This document shows, one piece after another, positions 9,336-21,680 of a stretch of 64,000 nucleotides of DNA (position 1 is the stretch's first letter; every line of letters starts with the position of its first letter). Source of the stretch: Magnaporthiopsis rhizophila (taxonomy: Eukaryota; Ascomycota; Sordariomycetes; Magnaporthales; Magnaporthaceae); contig PYSS01000033.1 of NCBI GenBank assembly GCA_003049465.1, forward strand, positions 7,903 to 71,902, given 5' to 3'. A program made the position numbers and the translations under genes. The notes beneath the pieces are model-generated. The model worked only from the letters and a program-made list of their open reading frames with translations. It did not search any database and was not told where the DNA came from.

Positions 9336-12282
9336 TCACAGCTTAATATTAGCACCTATCCCTCTCCCCTCATACCACACCGTTTCCCTCCAGTTGCCCA
9401 GCCTGACAGCGACGTCGGCCCGCGCGTCCAGCTTCAGCTTCCCGCCCAGCGCCTTCTTGAGCTTCTCGTACCCGTCTGAGCCCAATCTCCAGCCGACGGG
9501 GAGCCGGGGCGTCTGCGAGCTGCCCGAGGGGACGGCAAAGGGAACAGAATAATTGATGGTGCCGACGGGGTCGGTGTGGTTGTAAAAGGCCGTCGCGTTG
9601 ACGCCGTCAATGTACAGCGTGTTGCGCTCCAGCGGCGAGACCAGCGTGAAGACCGCCGTCGACGACAGGACGTGGAAGGTGGCGTCGCGGATGAAGCGCT
9701 GAGAAGACTCGTCGTCTCCATCTCTGCCCGGAGGAGGAGGGAACTTTATACGAGGGGCCGATATGTTGACGTCGACCCGGGAGAGCGCCTCGCCCAGGAG
9801 CGGCTGGAACGGGAAGCTTTCTCTGTGCGTCTTGAGCATGAGGGTCGTGTTGTAGCCGGAGAGGTAGGAGGATATGAGGTTGCGCCCGTCCACCACCGCC
9901 CGAGCACCGCCCAGGGAGGGTTTCCACCTGGCCGTGACGCGGAGGTTGGTGTTGACGCCGGTGGAAACGTGGAGGTCCTCGGCCGTCGCCTCGGCAACCA
10001 GGGAGCCGTTGCTCAAGACGTGAATGTTGATAAAGGGGATGTCTGCCGTGTAGTCTGTTGGGTTTGTCACGTTGACCAGTGCCTCTATGGAGACCGACGT
10101 GTATGACGTCTCTGTAATCCGAATGCTGTTGACCTTGGGATCCAAACTGCCGAATGTGCCTTTGGGCAGCGCTGTTGATAGTTACCGGCTGTTAGTTGGC
10201 GTTGTAATTTTAAAGAGTGTGGAACAAGCCGTTTGCGCAGAGCGACTCGGAGTAGAAAGAACAAGGGGGGGGGCGAGGGCTGCGGCGTGAAGGGATAGAG
10301 CGCACGGCGAGTCCCAGGTGACTAACACTATCAGAACATGGACGGACGTTTTATTGGGACAGTCCCCTCGGCAGGGACATCCTTCAAGGTGAGATCTCCT
10401 AGAACCGTGCGGATCTTGATCGACACGGCTGCCTTGATGTCCAGCTCGACAGGCTTGCTGCCCATGAAGAGCGCTTGGATGACGCTCGTCAAGACGTCTC
10501 CGTCCGTGACGTTCAGCGGGACGTCTTCGACTCGGGACTGTATCCTGAGGGTGGCCTCGTGGTGCTCTGTAGCCGGCTCTTGTGTAGAATTGGCACGTTG
10601 CCACTTTTCCAGGTTGAGCTCGCCGAGCTTGTCGCCCTTGAAGAAGACGTCTGCGTTGGCCCTTATGCTAGTAACGTTGACCTCGAAGTTCATCTCTGAC
10701 GGAAGCGCTGCCGAGACGAGGATGGTCCCCGAGACCTTGGGGTTCGCGTCCGGGCTGTCGGGCTCGGCCATGGGGTCGGGCATGGTGAAGTGGACGTTGT
10801 CGAGAGAGAAATCGCGAATCAGGTTGTCAAAACCCGCGCTTGGAAATGGGACCTGCACGGTGATGCTGGCGAGGATCTCGGATATCCAGTCGGGCGTGCC
10901 AGACAGCGGCTTGTGCGCCCCCCTGACGTAGACGGTCGGTGACGAATCGCCCGAGAGGAAATCGTCGAGCAGGAGGTCGAGAGGAGAGGAGCCGGAGCCG
11001 GGGCAGGCCGCCGTGAGAGCCTCGGGGAGATGCTCGACGGTTCCCCGGCCGTCCACCACCACGGCGGATCGGGCTCGCACGGTGACCTGGTTGGTTTTTG
11101 CAGCGGCCACAATGATGTACGGATCGGCTCGGTCGCAGTTGGGCACCAGGACGTCAAACCCGAGTTCGGGGATGTTGAACTCGACGGGAAAGCTGTTGAA
11201 GGTGCTGATGGCAACATCGGCAGCAATGGCCGTCGTCCCGCGGTCCGGCAGGGGCGTCTGTTCGAAATTAAGCTTGGTGATGTTGTACTCGGGAACTTGG
11301 GGGAGTTTGTTGGCTGTCGAGACGGTACACGTTAGCGACAGGTAGGCGAGCAATGGATAGGAGGCACCACTGGGCAGGCAAGAGGCAAAAGTGATTTGAT
11401 TCGTCTCGACTAGAAGAGCGACTTCTCCCCAAAGTACAACGACGCAAAGGAATCGTAGAGATGTTGACCTTCAACCACAAGCAGCTCGGACACGGCGTGC
11501 GTGCCGAGCGGGATCGACCCAGATTTCACCGTGACGTTGGCGACCCCGCGGAAGCGGACCGTGTCGAGCTTCCCCCGCAGCCACTTGTTCGCGACGGCGC
11601 GGATGCCCTCGGCGTCTCCCGGGATCAGGTCGGCGAGCATGTCGACCGAGGTGGTTTGCCCGTCCACGAGGTTCAGCACCAAGGGCGGCAGGCCGGCGGA
11701 CCCCAGGAGGAATTCTTCTTGCCCGTCGTTGTCGTTGTCGTTGTCAAGCAGCTCGGGCAGGTACACGTCGACCCTGGTGGCTTCGGTGCCCAGCTGCCTC
11801 ACGGCCCAGGTGGCCCAGCGGCCGACGCGGCGGACGCCTGCGTCCTTTACGCGCGAGCCGTCGAGGCGGAACTTGGCCTGGATGCGCGCCCGGACGCCGT
11901 CGGACGTGATGGACTCGATCGACAGGTTGGTGGGCTCGAGGACGGCCGCCTCCTTGGCGTACTGCTCAACAGCGGCCGGGACGAAGAAGGCGAGCATCAT
12001 GATGGCCACGGCCAGGAGGGCGAGGGTGCCGATGGCTATCATGGACGGCCATCGTCGGCGGTGCTGTTTTGATTTCAGGGACGACGACGTCGCCTGCGAC
12101 GCGTTGGTGGCCGAAGTGACCGAGACGGCACCAGCATCTTCTTGTTCCGCTCCTCCATCGTAGCGTAGCCCAGCAGCAGGGCTCGAAAGGAGAGGTGTGG
12201 TCTCTGGGGAAGTGTCGGCCGTGACGATTGTCGACGACCTGACGGTCGAAGACAGCAGCGGCGACCTCTCCGACTCGGACAT
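9336..12282 (-). CDS. Tag1-like vacuolar membrane protein
   Basis: Three coding exons, minus strand. Exon 1 starts at 12282: an acidic Ser/Thr-rich cytosolic tail with two ERSPLLSS/TTPLLSS-like dileucine motifs, then KQHRRRWPS and a single membrane segment (~residues 80-101, ending AFFVP). Exons 2 (11313-10348) and 3 (10171-9336) encode an Asn-x-Ser/Thr-rich luminal region of repeated beta-barrel or Ig-like domains. The exon 2/3 join is clean: C|GTCCGT donor, branch TAAC, CAACAG acceptor, giving a continuous ...PLPKGTFGSLDPKV. The exon 1/2 join is uncertain. The exon 2 acceptor at 11314 needs phase 1, whereas coding similarity seems to run to a stop at 11410. The only phase-1 donor I see is a weak GTCAAC ending exon 1 at 11469. 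Yeast Tag1 acts at the vacuole to end TORC1-controlled autophagy signalling; the role here is inferred. Confidence 0.75.
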
Positions 12283-13092
12283 TGTCGCGGCCTTTCTGAG
12301 TCGGGGGCGACGGATGACTAGATGCGCATTGCTGAAGGGTGCGAGCGAGCAGGGGATGGATCAGATTGTCAAGAGATGAGAAGAACGCGGCGGCTGCGAG
12401 CTGAGGTGGCGGTCCAGACCTTTGCCTGGCCTACGTGGGGGAACAAGTGAGGCGTCCAGTCAGCGGCGGCAGACGGATGACATGTTTGTTGGGGCGCCTC
12501 CTGGGGTCCGCGGGTAGCCTTTCTGGGGACGCGTACCTTGTGACCCACAGGATGGGACAGGGTACCTTGTTCCGGCTCCGTTCTCCATTCCCGGAGGCTG
12601 CAGGTACCTGGGCCTGCACAGATGAGCTGGCTCTGTGGATCACTCATATCAAGGCATTCAAATTGCACACAATGACGTGTATTTTCTGGTTTTCTTTTTG
12701 AAAAGCTAGGTATCTGAGAGGAATCGTGACCATTCCCCTAGCCATGTCGAGGGCAATTTGGTCAAGGTCTGGTGTTCGTAATTCGTGGGCAGAGGAGAAA
12801 AAAAAAATAGCGCCGAGAAGCCAATGACCTTCCACTACTCAAATGTGACCACATCAACCATCAGAGATTGGTTCGTCGAGATTTATGTGGTAGGTCATTG
12901 AACGCCACCACCAGATGGAAAACTTCCGAAACTCAACGCAACGCAAATCATTCGAGGCGCTAGATTGGCGCCAAACTTTCTTATAGTATCAGCCACGCAG
13001 CAAAAGCAAACGAGTGGCGTCTCGTGTCTACGTCTTTGGCCATTGCACACAGAACGCGACCAGATCAGGGAAGACGTCACGACCACCGGCGC
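12283..13092. other. Intergenic, 5' of Tag1-like gene
   Basis: Tag1-like promoter region and the 3' flank of the KH-protein gene. No motif-bearing frame seen. Confidence 0.45.
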
Positions 13093-15347
13093 TTAGAGGC
13101 CCGGGGGAGGAGGAACCTAGGAGGCGATATCAGCAAATGACTGCCTACGCGNACTCACTGCACCAAAGTCGCTGCCCGCGCCGGGGGGACCCGGGGGCGG
13201 CGGAGGAGGAGCCGCAGCCGCGGGAGGAGGCGGGGGCGGAGCCGCAGCCGCAGGAGGAGGCGGCGGAGAGGCCGCCGGCGGAGGGGGGGGAGTGATCGGG
13301 ACCGGCCGTCCAGAATTCTCGGCAGCTGCAACGCCATAGTACTGTTGATACAGTTGGATGTATCTGGAACACAGTTAGCGCGGTGGTCTGCTTCGAGGCC
13401 GTGCATGGACGGACACTTACGCAGCGTAGCCTCCGTAGGCCGCATAGGGGTCAGTACCAGTGAAGTACTGGGCGAACTGCTGGTAGTCGGGCAGGGTATG
13501 AGCCGTGGCCGGGGCGCTGACCACCGACGACTCTGCCGACTGATACTGGCGCTGCTGATCACGTCCGCCTGGGGTGGCAGCACCGGAGGGCACGGGGTTG
13601 CGGAGACCCGATGAGTTGCCGTAGCCTCCACGACCGCCGTATCCGTGATGTCCAGCGTTGCGACCTCCGCCATCGTCACGGTTTCTATCGTCATGGCCGC
13701 CACCGTGGCGATCACCTCCACGGAACCTTCCGCCATAACGGTCACCGCCGCCATAACGATCGCCGCGGTCGCGGTCGCGGTCGCCGAAGCGGTCACCCCC
13801 AAACCGCGGCGGCCTGTTCTTATGCTCCTCGTACTGATCCTTGACCGCTTTAAGAAGATCCTCGCACATCTCCTTACCCTTCTCAACCATCTTAGGGTCG
13901 GGGCCACTGGAGGGACGGCTGGTTTAGCAAGCGACAGAACAGCTGCGCCGGGGGGAGGGGGGAGGGGGGAGGGACCCGGTAGTGCATGGTAGACAGGACT
14001 TACGCAACGTGCAGAAACATGTCCTCGTCACTCTCACGGCCAGTGGCCGACTCAATAAAACCAGAGCCGCGGCCCTTGATCTGAACACGACAGCCGGTCT
14101 CGTGCTGGATGTGCTTGACGTACGAGCCACCATGACCGACCACCTGTGCACGAAGGTTGAAGCCAGGGAGAGGCTCGAGGGCGATTGGGATCTTTTCCTC
14201 GGGCCATTTGCGCTATCAAGAAGTTAGAGCCGAAACTCATATTCACCCCAAGACAGGAAGGACTTACCCGTCCGAGCTCGTCTCGCTCGACCGCAGCCTC
14301 GTCACGACGGCGGAATCGACGCTCGTCGACAAGCTGTGGGAGCTCCTGCTTCATGAGCTCCTCGATTTTGGCAACAGCCGCTTCTAGACCCTCCTTGGTC
14401 GTGCTGGTAACATGCAGATAGAGAGGAGGGTTCTAAACAAGGCGGATCAGCAACGGCATGGTTCCCGGCGACGACGAGAGTGACTTACCGCAGGTGTCGC
14501 CATGCTTTTGTCCGGATAGTAACTGCCTCGGGTGGTAACATCTTTGAGAGACACAAAATCAGTGGTCAACCGGCATTCCGCAAACAAAGTCTTGAGGCTC
14601 AGACGGAGAGCATACCAGCACCAGTCTCATCCTTGACCTATAGATATTCGAGCACATCAGATTAGCATATGCCAGAGAGGGATGTGCCTCGCGAGCTGCA
14701 GCAGCAATCCGCGTAAGCAGTTGATTTCCCGGGCCAAAAGACTGGGCGGGAGTGCCTCCCCAGTGGTCATGCTATGTGTAGGTGTATATCAGCTCAAAGT
14801 AGACAACCAGCTCCTTACCATCTTTTGGGTCGCGCCCTTTGTCAGAAGATATCTATTGCGACGGTCGTTGACTTCAATGTCCTTGATGTAGTCGCCGTCG
14901 GCGACGTACATCTCGCTCTTGATGAGCGGGATCGTGTTGGAAGGTGTGGGCGCCTTGATGGCAGCCGATCGGCTCGGGTGGACATTGTCGAGTTGCTGCT
15001 GGGCGACGGCGCCTGCCTTGCGAGCCTCGAGCTGCGCCTGGATCTTGGCAGCAGCAGCGGCTGGAGGGTTGTGTCATCAGATTTGCGAGGGAAAAAAAGT
15101 TGATTGGGGTTTGACGCGACAACGGTGAAAACTCACCTGCAGCTGCGGCAGGGTCGATAACAGGCGGCGCAGCAGACTCGTCGCCGCCCGGCTTGGACTC
15201 TGGCAATGGGCTGCGGTCACGAGCAGGTTGCTCAGGTCCTCGGGCGGGTGGAGAGCGCGACCGACGATCGAACCTCGACCGCCTCGGCGGATCGGGTTCG
15301 GTCTGGTCGAAGCGCGAGCGCTTCCGAGGCTGCTCGCCTTCGCCCAT
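13093..15347 (-). CDS. KH-domain RNA-binding protein, KHDC4/Blom7-like
   Basis: Nine exons, 542 aa, all joins in frame: 15347-15137, 15060-14819, 14637-14616, 14541-14489, 14432-14268, 14212-14004, 13918-13421, 13363-13159, 13116-13093. The N-terminus is Arg/Asp/Ser-rich, RS-like. The first KH region contains EVNDRRNRYLLTKGATQKM and the invariant-type KDETGADVTTRGSYYPD. The second has VVGHGGSYVKHIQHETGCRV, the KH GxxG loop. The C-terminus is Gly/Arg/Asp-rich (RGG-like), then poly-Pro/Ala, ending SDFGAVPPPPGL. By family, KHDC4 proteins bind RNA and assist pre-mRNA splicing and 5' splice-site choice. Exon 3 is only 22 nt and exon 9 has seven codons plus the stop. The single N at 13152 lies inside the last intron, just after GTGAGT. 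It shares a divergent promoter with ILV6. Confidence 0.85.
14616..14637 (-). other. 22-nt microexon of the KH gene
   Basis: It encodes VKDETGA plus one base. It is bounded by a CTATAG acceptor and GTATGC donor. The two flanking introns are 181 nt (upstream) and 74 nt (downstream). Removing it would delete part of the first KH core and shift the frame. Confidence 0.8.
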
Positions 15348-16025
15348 GGTGATGGGTGTTTTTTTTGTTTTTTCCTTTTTTTTTGGGCGCGATGGCGCCG
15401 ACGAGCAGATGGACTTGACAATGCCTCGAGACGTTTGTGAAGAAACGAAAAAAGAAACAAACAAGCAATCGCCGGTTGAAGAGCGCGTGCGGGGAAGAAC
15501 CCGGGCTCGCTCACTCAACGCGAATGGCGAATTGCGCGTTGAACAAAAAAAAAAAAAAAAAAAAAGTACGGCAGTATCAAGGGCGACTTACTCTGGCTTT
15601 GGCAAAACGTAAGAATACCATCCACCTGCAGAGTGACCCACATCCTGCGACCAATCAAGTGTCCCCACTATTCCTCTGTCCTGTTCCTGCATGGAAGCCC
15701 GCCCAGCAGATGATGAGGGGATCGAAAGTTTGACCGCCCGCCTGGGAAATCTCCGGTCTTCGGCCTGTGTGACGCCCACTTTTTTGTTGGGTCTGCTCAG
15801 GATTCACACACCTCAAAATATACCCAAAAGTTAGTCACCAGGCGAGCAGCCGTTGGTGAGCAGCTTAGAACAGTATCAAGTGCAATCCGACTGACCCCTA
15901 AAAGTTGGTCGGTGAGCGAGCAGCAGCTTAGAACAATATCCAGAGCAATCCGACCGACCCACCCAAGTACAGACATCCAGCACCTTACACCTTTTCTGTC
16001 TGAAAACCCAGGCCGAAAGCGGAGC
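15348..16025. promoter_or_regulatory. Divergent promoter, KH gene / ILV6
   Basis: 678 bp separate the two start codons. It contains a T-rich tract near 15360-15383 and an A-rich tract at 15544-15565 on the KH side, and a duplicated element just upstream of ILV6. I did not find a clear TGACTCA site for Cpc1/Gcn4-type general amino-acid control. Confidence 0.55.
15852..15961 (+). repeat. Tandemly duplicated ~50-bp element upstream of ILV6
   Basis: Copy 1 (15852-15898) and copy 2 (15908-15961) share GGTGAGC, AGCAGCTTAGAACA, ATC, and GCAATCCGAC(T/C)GACCC. The second copy ends about 65 bp before the ILV6 ATG, so it lies in the proximal promoter or leader. Confidence 0.7.
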
Positions 16026-17046
16026 ATGGCTTCCCGGGGCCTGCTCATCTCATCATCATGGCGGGCGGCCGTCCTCAGGCCGGCGCCGGCGGCGACGAGG
16101 TATAGCAGCAGCTCGACGTCTGCCATCGCATACAAGGCCATGCGGCGGCGGCAGGCGCCTCTGCCCGTGAGCGACACGCCACCGTCGTGGTCTGTGCAGG
16201 CAGCCGTGTCCAACATCCTGTACGAGACGCCGATCCCGTCGACGACACCGGCCAAGAGCCACGTTCTCAACTGCCTGGTCCAGAACGAGCCCGGTGTGCT
16301 GTCTCGGGTGTCGGGGATCCTGGCGGCGCGCGGGTTCAACATCGACTCGCTTGTTGTCTGCAGCACCGAGGTGCAGGACCTGTCGCGCATGACCATCGTG
16401 CTTACCGGCCAGGACGGCGTGGTGGAGCAGGCTCGGCGGCAGCTTGAGGACCTGGTGCCCGTGTGGGCCGTGCTGGACTACACCAACTCGCCGCTCGTCC
16501 AGCGCGAGCTCCTGCTGGCCAAGGTCAACATCCTCGGGCCCGAGTACTTTGAGGAGCTGCTCGTGCACCACCGCGAGATGGCCGATGCCTTTGTCGACGC
16601 CGACGTCACGGGTGTGCAGCAGAATGCGTCATCGGACCGACAGACGCCGTCTGAGCGGGCAGCCAGAGATTTTCACCCCCGCAAGCTGGCGACCAGCCAG
16701 GCGCTCAGGCACAAACACGAGCACCTCAAAAGCATCACGTACTTTACGCACCAGTTTGGCGGCAAGGTTTTGGATATCAGCAACTACAGCTGCATGGTTG
16801 AGGTGTATGTCGTGCCCTGAGAAGCCCGACCAAGCTCGTCTACTAACACGAACACACGTGAACAGCTCCGCCAAGCCCTCCAGGATCGATTCCTTCCTGA
16901 AGCTGATCGAGCCGTTTGGGATCCTGGAGTCGGCTAGGACCGGCCTCATGGCTCTGCCCCGGTCTCCGCTGCACGGGGCAGAGGAGCGGGCTCTGATCAA
17001 GGAGGCCGATGATGTTGTCGACGTGAGCCAGCTTCCTCCTGGGTAG
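16026..17046 (+). CDS. ILV6: Acetolactate synthase regulatory (small) subunit
   Basis: Two exons, 16026-16804 and 16866-17046, 319 aa. The first ~45 residues are basic and Ser/Arg-rich, a mitochondrial targeting signal. The ACT domain begins at HVLNCLVQNEPGVLSRVSGI and includes ARGFNIDSLVV. The C-terminal conserved block SAKPSRIDSFLKLIEPFGIL with ARTGLMALPRSP spans the exon junction. By family, this subunit binds the catalytic ILV2 protein, stimulates it and confers valine feedback inhibition in branched-chain amino-acid synthesis. The intron is 61 nt with GTATGT donor; splicing gives MVEVSAKPSRID, the expected join. The frame extends upstream without an ATG, so 16026 is the start. Confidence 0.93.
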
Positions 17047-17755
17047 GTCCGCGTGGAAGCAGCACGTATCTGGTCGGTATGGATCTACATCGGTTGGCAT
17101 CAATGCATCTCGGTGAACATCTATAGCTGAAAGTTTGTTTCTGCGGTGATTGGTCCGTGTCATGGAAGCTTCGTCATCAAAAAGTTATGTTGGGATGCGT
17201 GTAAAAGAACCCCATGCCCTATTTCTTCAGTTACTGCACCCATCGCCATGGTCTACGCATCCGGAGAAAAAAAAAAAAAAAAAAAAAAAGATGAACTGCG
17301 TACGATATTATTTATAGTAAAAAGTTGAAAAAGTTGAATATGTAATAGACATGCACTTTTCTTGTTTCTGAGCAGAGGCGGTTCATTGGTGAGCCTCGTG
17401 CGCCACTCCAGCACATGAGCTGAATGCCCGGCCCCGCTCGCTGCAGAAGCACCGAATCCACCAAGTAGCAGAACCCCGTCCCATCTGCAGTTTACCTCAC
17501 TCAATCGTACAATCACCAACAGCCGGCCTCGGAGACTTGGGGCAACTAGAACGTCGCCAAGGACACGCACAAACATTGATAATCATCAGGACCCGGTCCA
17601 CAAGACGGGCAGCGTGATTTCATCAGCCCGCGACCGTGTTTCAAGCCCAGAGCAAACGGTTACTTGCAGGGTCAGGCAGGCAACCACAGGCCAAGCAACT
17701 CATCCGTCTAACGCTAACGGTCTGGGCACTAAAAGTCCATATATCCCAGCCAAGA
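17047..17755. other. Intergenic, ILV6 to TRAPPC13
   Basis: A 25-nt A run with one nearby G (17265-17289), probable ILV6 3'UTR, and the TRAPPC13 promoter. No gene seen. Confidence 0.5.
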
Positions 17756-18823
17756 ATGAGCCACCAACGATATCCCTCGGATGCCGTCAAGGAACCGCAT
17801 TCTATATCGCTCAAGGTGCTCCGGTATGTCGGGCCGCTGGACCTCACACGTGCCAGACACTGGACTTAACACGGCAACACGGCGCACAGCTTGTCCCGCC
17901 CATCGCTCGTCCCCCAGTTCCCCGTCAAGTCCCCCCTCGGGACCCGGGCGGCGGGCGAGGCCTCGGCGCCGGCGTCGCTAGCCTACAGCAGCTCCGGGGA
18001 CGACGACACCAACCCGGACCCCTTCATCCTGAGCCCGATACTGAACCTGCCGCCGTCGTTCGGGTCCGCCTACGTCGGGGAGACGTTCAGCTGCACGCTG
18101 TGCGCGAACCATGACGCTCCTCCCCGCCTCGCGACGGCCAAGAAGCAGGTGCGCGACGTGCGCATCGAGGCCGAGATGAAGACGCCCGCGTCGGCTACCG
18201 TGAACAAGCTCGACCTGGGCGGCGGCGGCGTCGGCGTCGGCGTCGACCTGGAGGCCGGCGGGACGCTGCAAAAGCTGGTCAGCTTCGACCTCAAGGACGA
18301 GGGCAACCACGTGCTCGCCGTCACCGTCAGCTACTACGAGGCCACCGACACGAGCGGGCGCACCCGCACGTTCCGGAAGCTGTACCAGTTTGTGTGCAAG
18401 CCGTCGCTCATTGTGCGCACCAAGGCCAGCGCGCTGGTGCCGAGCAGGGGGGGCGCGGACGCGGGTACGGATGCGGAAGAGGAAACGGAAAAGAAAAAGG
18501 AGAGCAGCCGCCGCTGGGTGCTCGAGGCGCAGCTGGAGAACTGCGGCGAGGACCCGATCCAGCTGGAGCGCGCCGTGCTGGACCTGGAGCCGGGCCTGAG
18601 CTGCACCGACTGCAACTGGGAGGCGGCCGGCAGCCAGAAGCCGGTGCTGCACCCGTCCGAGGTCGAGCAGGTCTGCTTCGTCGTCCACGGCCCCACCCCG
18701 ACGCCGGCCAGCCTGGTGGACGGCAAGGTGATATTCGGGGTGTTGGGGATCGGGTGGAGGGGCGAGATGGGGAACAAGGGGTTCCTCTCGACGGGCAAGT
18801 TGGGCACCAGGTTCAGCGCCTAG
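17756..18823 (+). CDS. TRAPP complex subunit 13 homologue (DUF974)
   Basis: Two exons, 17756-17823 and 17890-18823, 333 aa. Exon 1 encodes MSHQRYPSDAVKEPHSISLK, the family's short N-terminus, and joins through a 66-nt GTATGT/CACAG intron to LSRPSLVPQFP. Conserved blocks follow: FILSPILNLPPSFGSAYVGE, FSCTLCANHD, KLVSFDLKDEGNHVLAVTVSY and FRKLYQFVCKPSLIVRTK. A charged low-complexity insert (GADAGTDAEEETEKKKESS) precedes the second half, which ends KGFLSTGKLGTRFSA. In other eukaryotes TRAPPC13 belongs to the TRAPP III tether that activates Rab1/Ypt1 at the Golgi and in autophagy. The function here is inferred from the family. Confidence 0.88.
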
Positions 18824-19124
18824 CTTTTGCGCCCGTCTCGTATTTCGGGCCACTCTACCCCATCCCATCTCCGTTTTTACACCGTATCCGTTTTTGTTGA
18901 GGGAATGGTGTTGGTTGGACTTTTTGCCTACATAACACGAAACACTTTGAGGCAATTACCCGAGATGAAAATAGGGTAGGCAAGCAGGTGTGGCAAGCCG
19001 CCAGAGAAAGAAAACCATGACTTTTGCCGCAGGCGATATGCACGTCACAGGGAGTTCTGGTTGTCCGATGCTACCTGATACCTGGGGGCCAAGGGATCGT
19101 CGCTGCAGCAGCCGGATACGGTGC

Positions 19125-19182
<58 letters not shown>

Positions 19183-21680
19183 CCCNTTTGCTTTTTGTTT
19201 GTGCCGCGCCGGCGCCTGATGTCGGGAAGGATCTGGTTTTCGTGTATAGTTGCCCAGTTTGCCTCTGTGCTTCTTCTTTATCTTCTTTCCAGCTTCCGTC
19301 CCGAGAACGGCTGCTTGCCTGCTGTCCCTGTACTCTCCCATCTGAATATCAGCATCCCGTTGGGAGTTTCAACCAGATTATGAAAATGCCTGTAGCCGAA
19401 GAGGAAGCGTGGCCGGCCGTCGGCTACATGCCGGAGGTGATGCTCGTGACAAACCAAACAAGAGTTGCAGCTTTCTTTCTTTGTTGGGACGTGATGGGAA
19501 GAAGCATGTAGAGGCAAACTTCCATCCCGGCACACCGGCCAATTTGATAGTGTGGCACTACGGAAGTCCAACAGACCAACGGCTTCAGTTACCAGTTCCC
19601 GTCACTCGTGCATTTTCTTGTTTGTTGCTTGCCCGTACCAGCACCCCTTAACAGCCCTGTCCCTAGCTATCCCTGCACTGTTGTATTTCCGGAAGAAGAG
19701 CACGGCACGGCTTGGGTCCTGTCAAAGGGATGCACAGACAGAAAGACGACCCGACGAATTTTGGCCCCCAAGTAGCGACGAATGCGTCTAGCCGTCAAAT
19801 CGTCTAGAGTTGATGGATGTCCTCTCTGATTTCTGGTTTCATTTTCTGCCCAAGCACTGCTGCATCTGCCAATCGAGAGAATCGCCACCCAATCTCGCCC
19901 TCGACACGTAGGCACGGATGTCACGGATGTGTGCAAGCAGACTGATTGGCTTGATCTCCCATCTAGAGGGATCATCTATCACCAGCATGGTGGCTGTCCA
20001 ACTAGACCGTTCTCGGCAGTCGTTTTTTCTTCTTCTGGGATGCCGCTTGGCTCTTTTCAGGAACCCCGCGGTTGGCGGAAGTGTGGGGCGAGACGCTTGC
20101 TCCATACAGGCCCTGGCAAGTGGAAGTGAACAGCCGGGACAGCACAGCGGCTGGGCTTTTTGGCGCTATGGCGTAGGTGGCATTGGAGAGTCAAGCGCCC
20201 AGGGGAAACACGGTGGCTGTTGAGCACATCCCTGCCGCGGATTACAGAAAAAGTCCCCCTATTTCTGAATTGCACAAAACAGGATGCAGGACATGGATGG
20301 CTAGCGTCGTGCCAGGGATGGTTATTCATCCCTGGCGCCCGTCGGAGAAGCCCGTTCGGCCGCCCTGAACCGTGGTTTCGAAGGCTCAAGCTCGGCGTCT
20401 GATCTTGACCGCTTCGGGACGGCTGCAGCAGAGGTAGCAGCCTGGTCTCTTCAGGAGCCTCGGGAGGAGAGACTGCACCAGACTGCGACCTACCCGCCTG
20501 CAGACCCATGTTTAAGCCAAGCAAGAAGGCCCGCCTGTGCCTTTCGGGGAGATTTCGAGCAGGCGCCTGTTTTTTAGGCTCACCGCTGTCATCCCATGTT
20601 CTGCCCATGGCCTGATATCCACTCAGCATAGGGACGGCGAGAACAGTACACAAGTTGCGTCGTACACATGCATCGTTTTGCTGCAGCCGGGACCCGTTGG
20701 GCTCTCGCTCTTCAGGCTCTGGGCTGGCCTCCGATTAGATTAGTGCACATCGTCGTGTACCTGTGCCCTGTCTCGATGTGTGCCACGACACATTGTCAAG
20801 GCCCTGCACCCGCGTCTGTCACATATCACCCACCTCAGTCCTCCACTTCTTCCTCTTCGGTGCGTGCCTGCCTCGTGTTGGGCCACCCGCACCGTGCAGT
20901 GACATTGCACGCCCCTGTCCTGGCCGCCCCGCCACCGCCGACGCAACACTCCTTGCGCTATGCTATCTCTGGCCAGCTCGGTACCTTTCCGTCCCTGGGA
21001 CACCAGCCAGACTACTGCCATCTCGACAGACGGCTGTCAAGCTAGTGGATTGGCTAGCTGCTCGCCCTGGCCTACTTGTCTCCAGTGGTTCCTGCCTAGT
21101 CAAAACCACCTCTCCACCAGCGCCACCGCAGAAATCCCGATTTGTCGCCTCCTATCCCCTCGTCCCGACGGCTCCAAGAAAAGGACGAGAAATCCCACAG
21201 CGGGAGCCACGCGTCGGCCGTTCTCTTTCCGTTGCAACAGAGGAGAAAAAAAGCAGCCACCGCTACCTCGCATTGCGCAATGACTCGATCAGAGACAGCG
21301 CAAGGCGGCCGGATACGACTCGACGAGTAAAAACCCAAGCAAGTCAAAACGTCAACCCAGGATAGGCATCTCAGTGGCCGAATAGAAAGAAAAGAAAAAA
21401 GAAAAAAAGGGGGCGTGGGGATAAGCGACGGAAACACCGACCACCAGCCAACCACAGGTGCCAGGTACTTGAGACGTGCCTCCACTTCTGGACGAAAAGA
21501 AAGGACGAAACAACCGCAAGGCAGTGGAGGGGACCAGCACCACCACGCCTCGGATTCAAGCCGGACGGTGGAACAGCGAGCCCTGTGAGAGTAGCGAGGG
21601 GTTTTTTTTCTGCTTCTGTATCTTCTTCCCTGCCGCCGGCCATTAATAGAGGGAACGGGCGACCGACCAGATGCGTTGAC
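18824..21680. other. Long intergenic region upstream of the DENN gene
   Basis: About 2.9 kb without a recognisable gene. It contains a 56-nt T run (19127-19182) followed by CCC and an N at 19186. The last ~320 bp before 21681 are mixed A-rich and GC-rich and probably hold the promoter and a long leader of the DENN gene. Open frames on both strands look random. Confidence 0.45.
19127..19186 (+). repeat. T56 homopolymer with adjacent N
   Basis: Fifty-six consecutive T, then CCC and an ambiguous base. The length is probably not reliable, and the N suggests a local assembly problem. Confidence 0.85.

Noticed and set aside
17614..18114. A 166-aa plus-strand frame spanning TRAPPC13 exon 1
   Set aside because: It reads through the intron in another frame; the spliced model recovers the conserved TRAPPC13 N-terminus.
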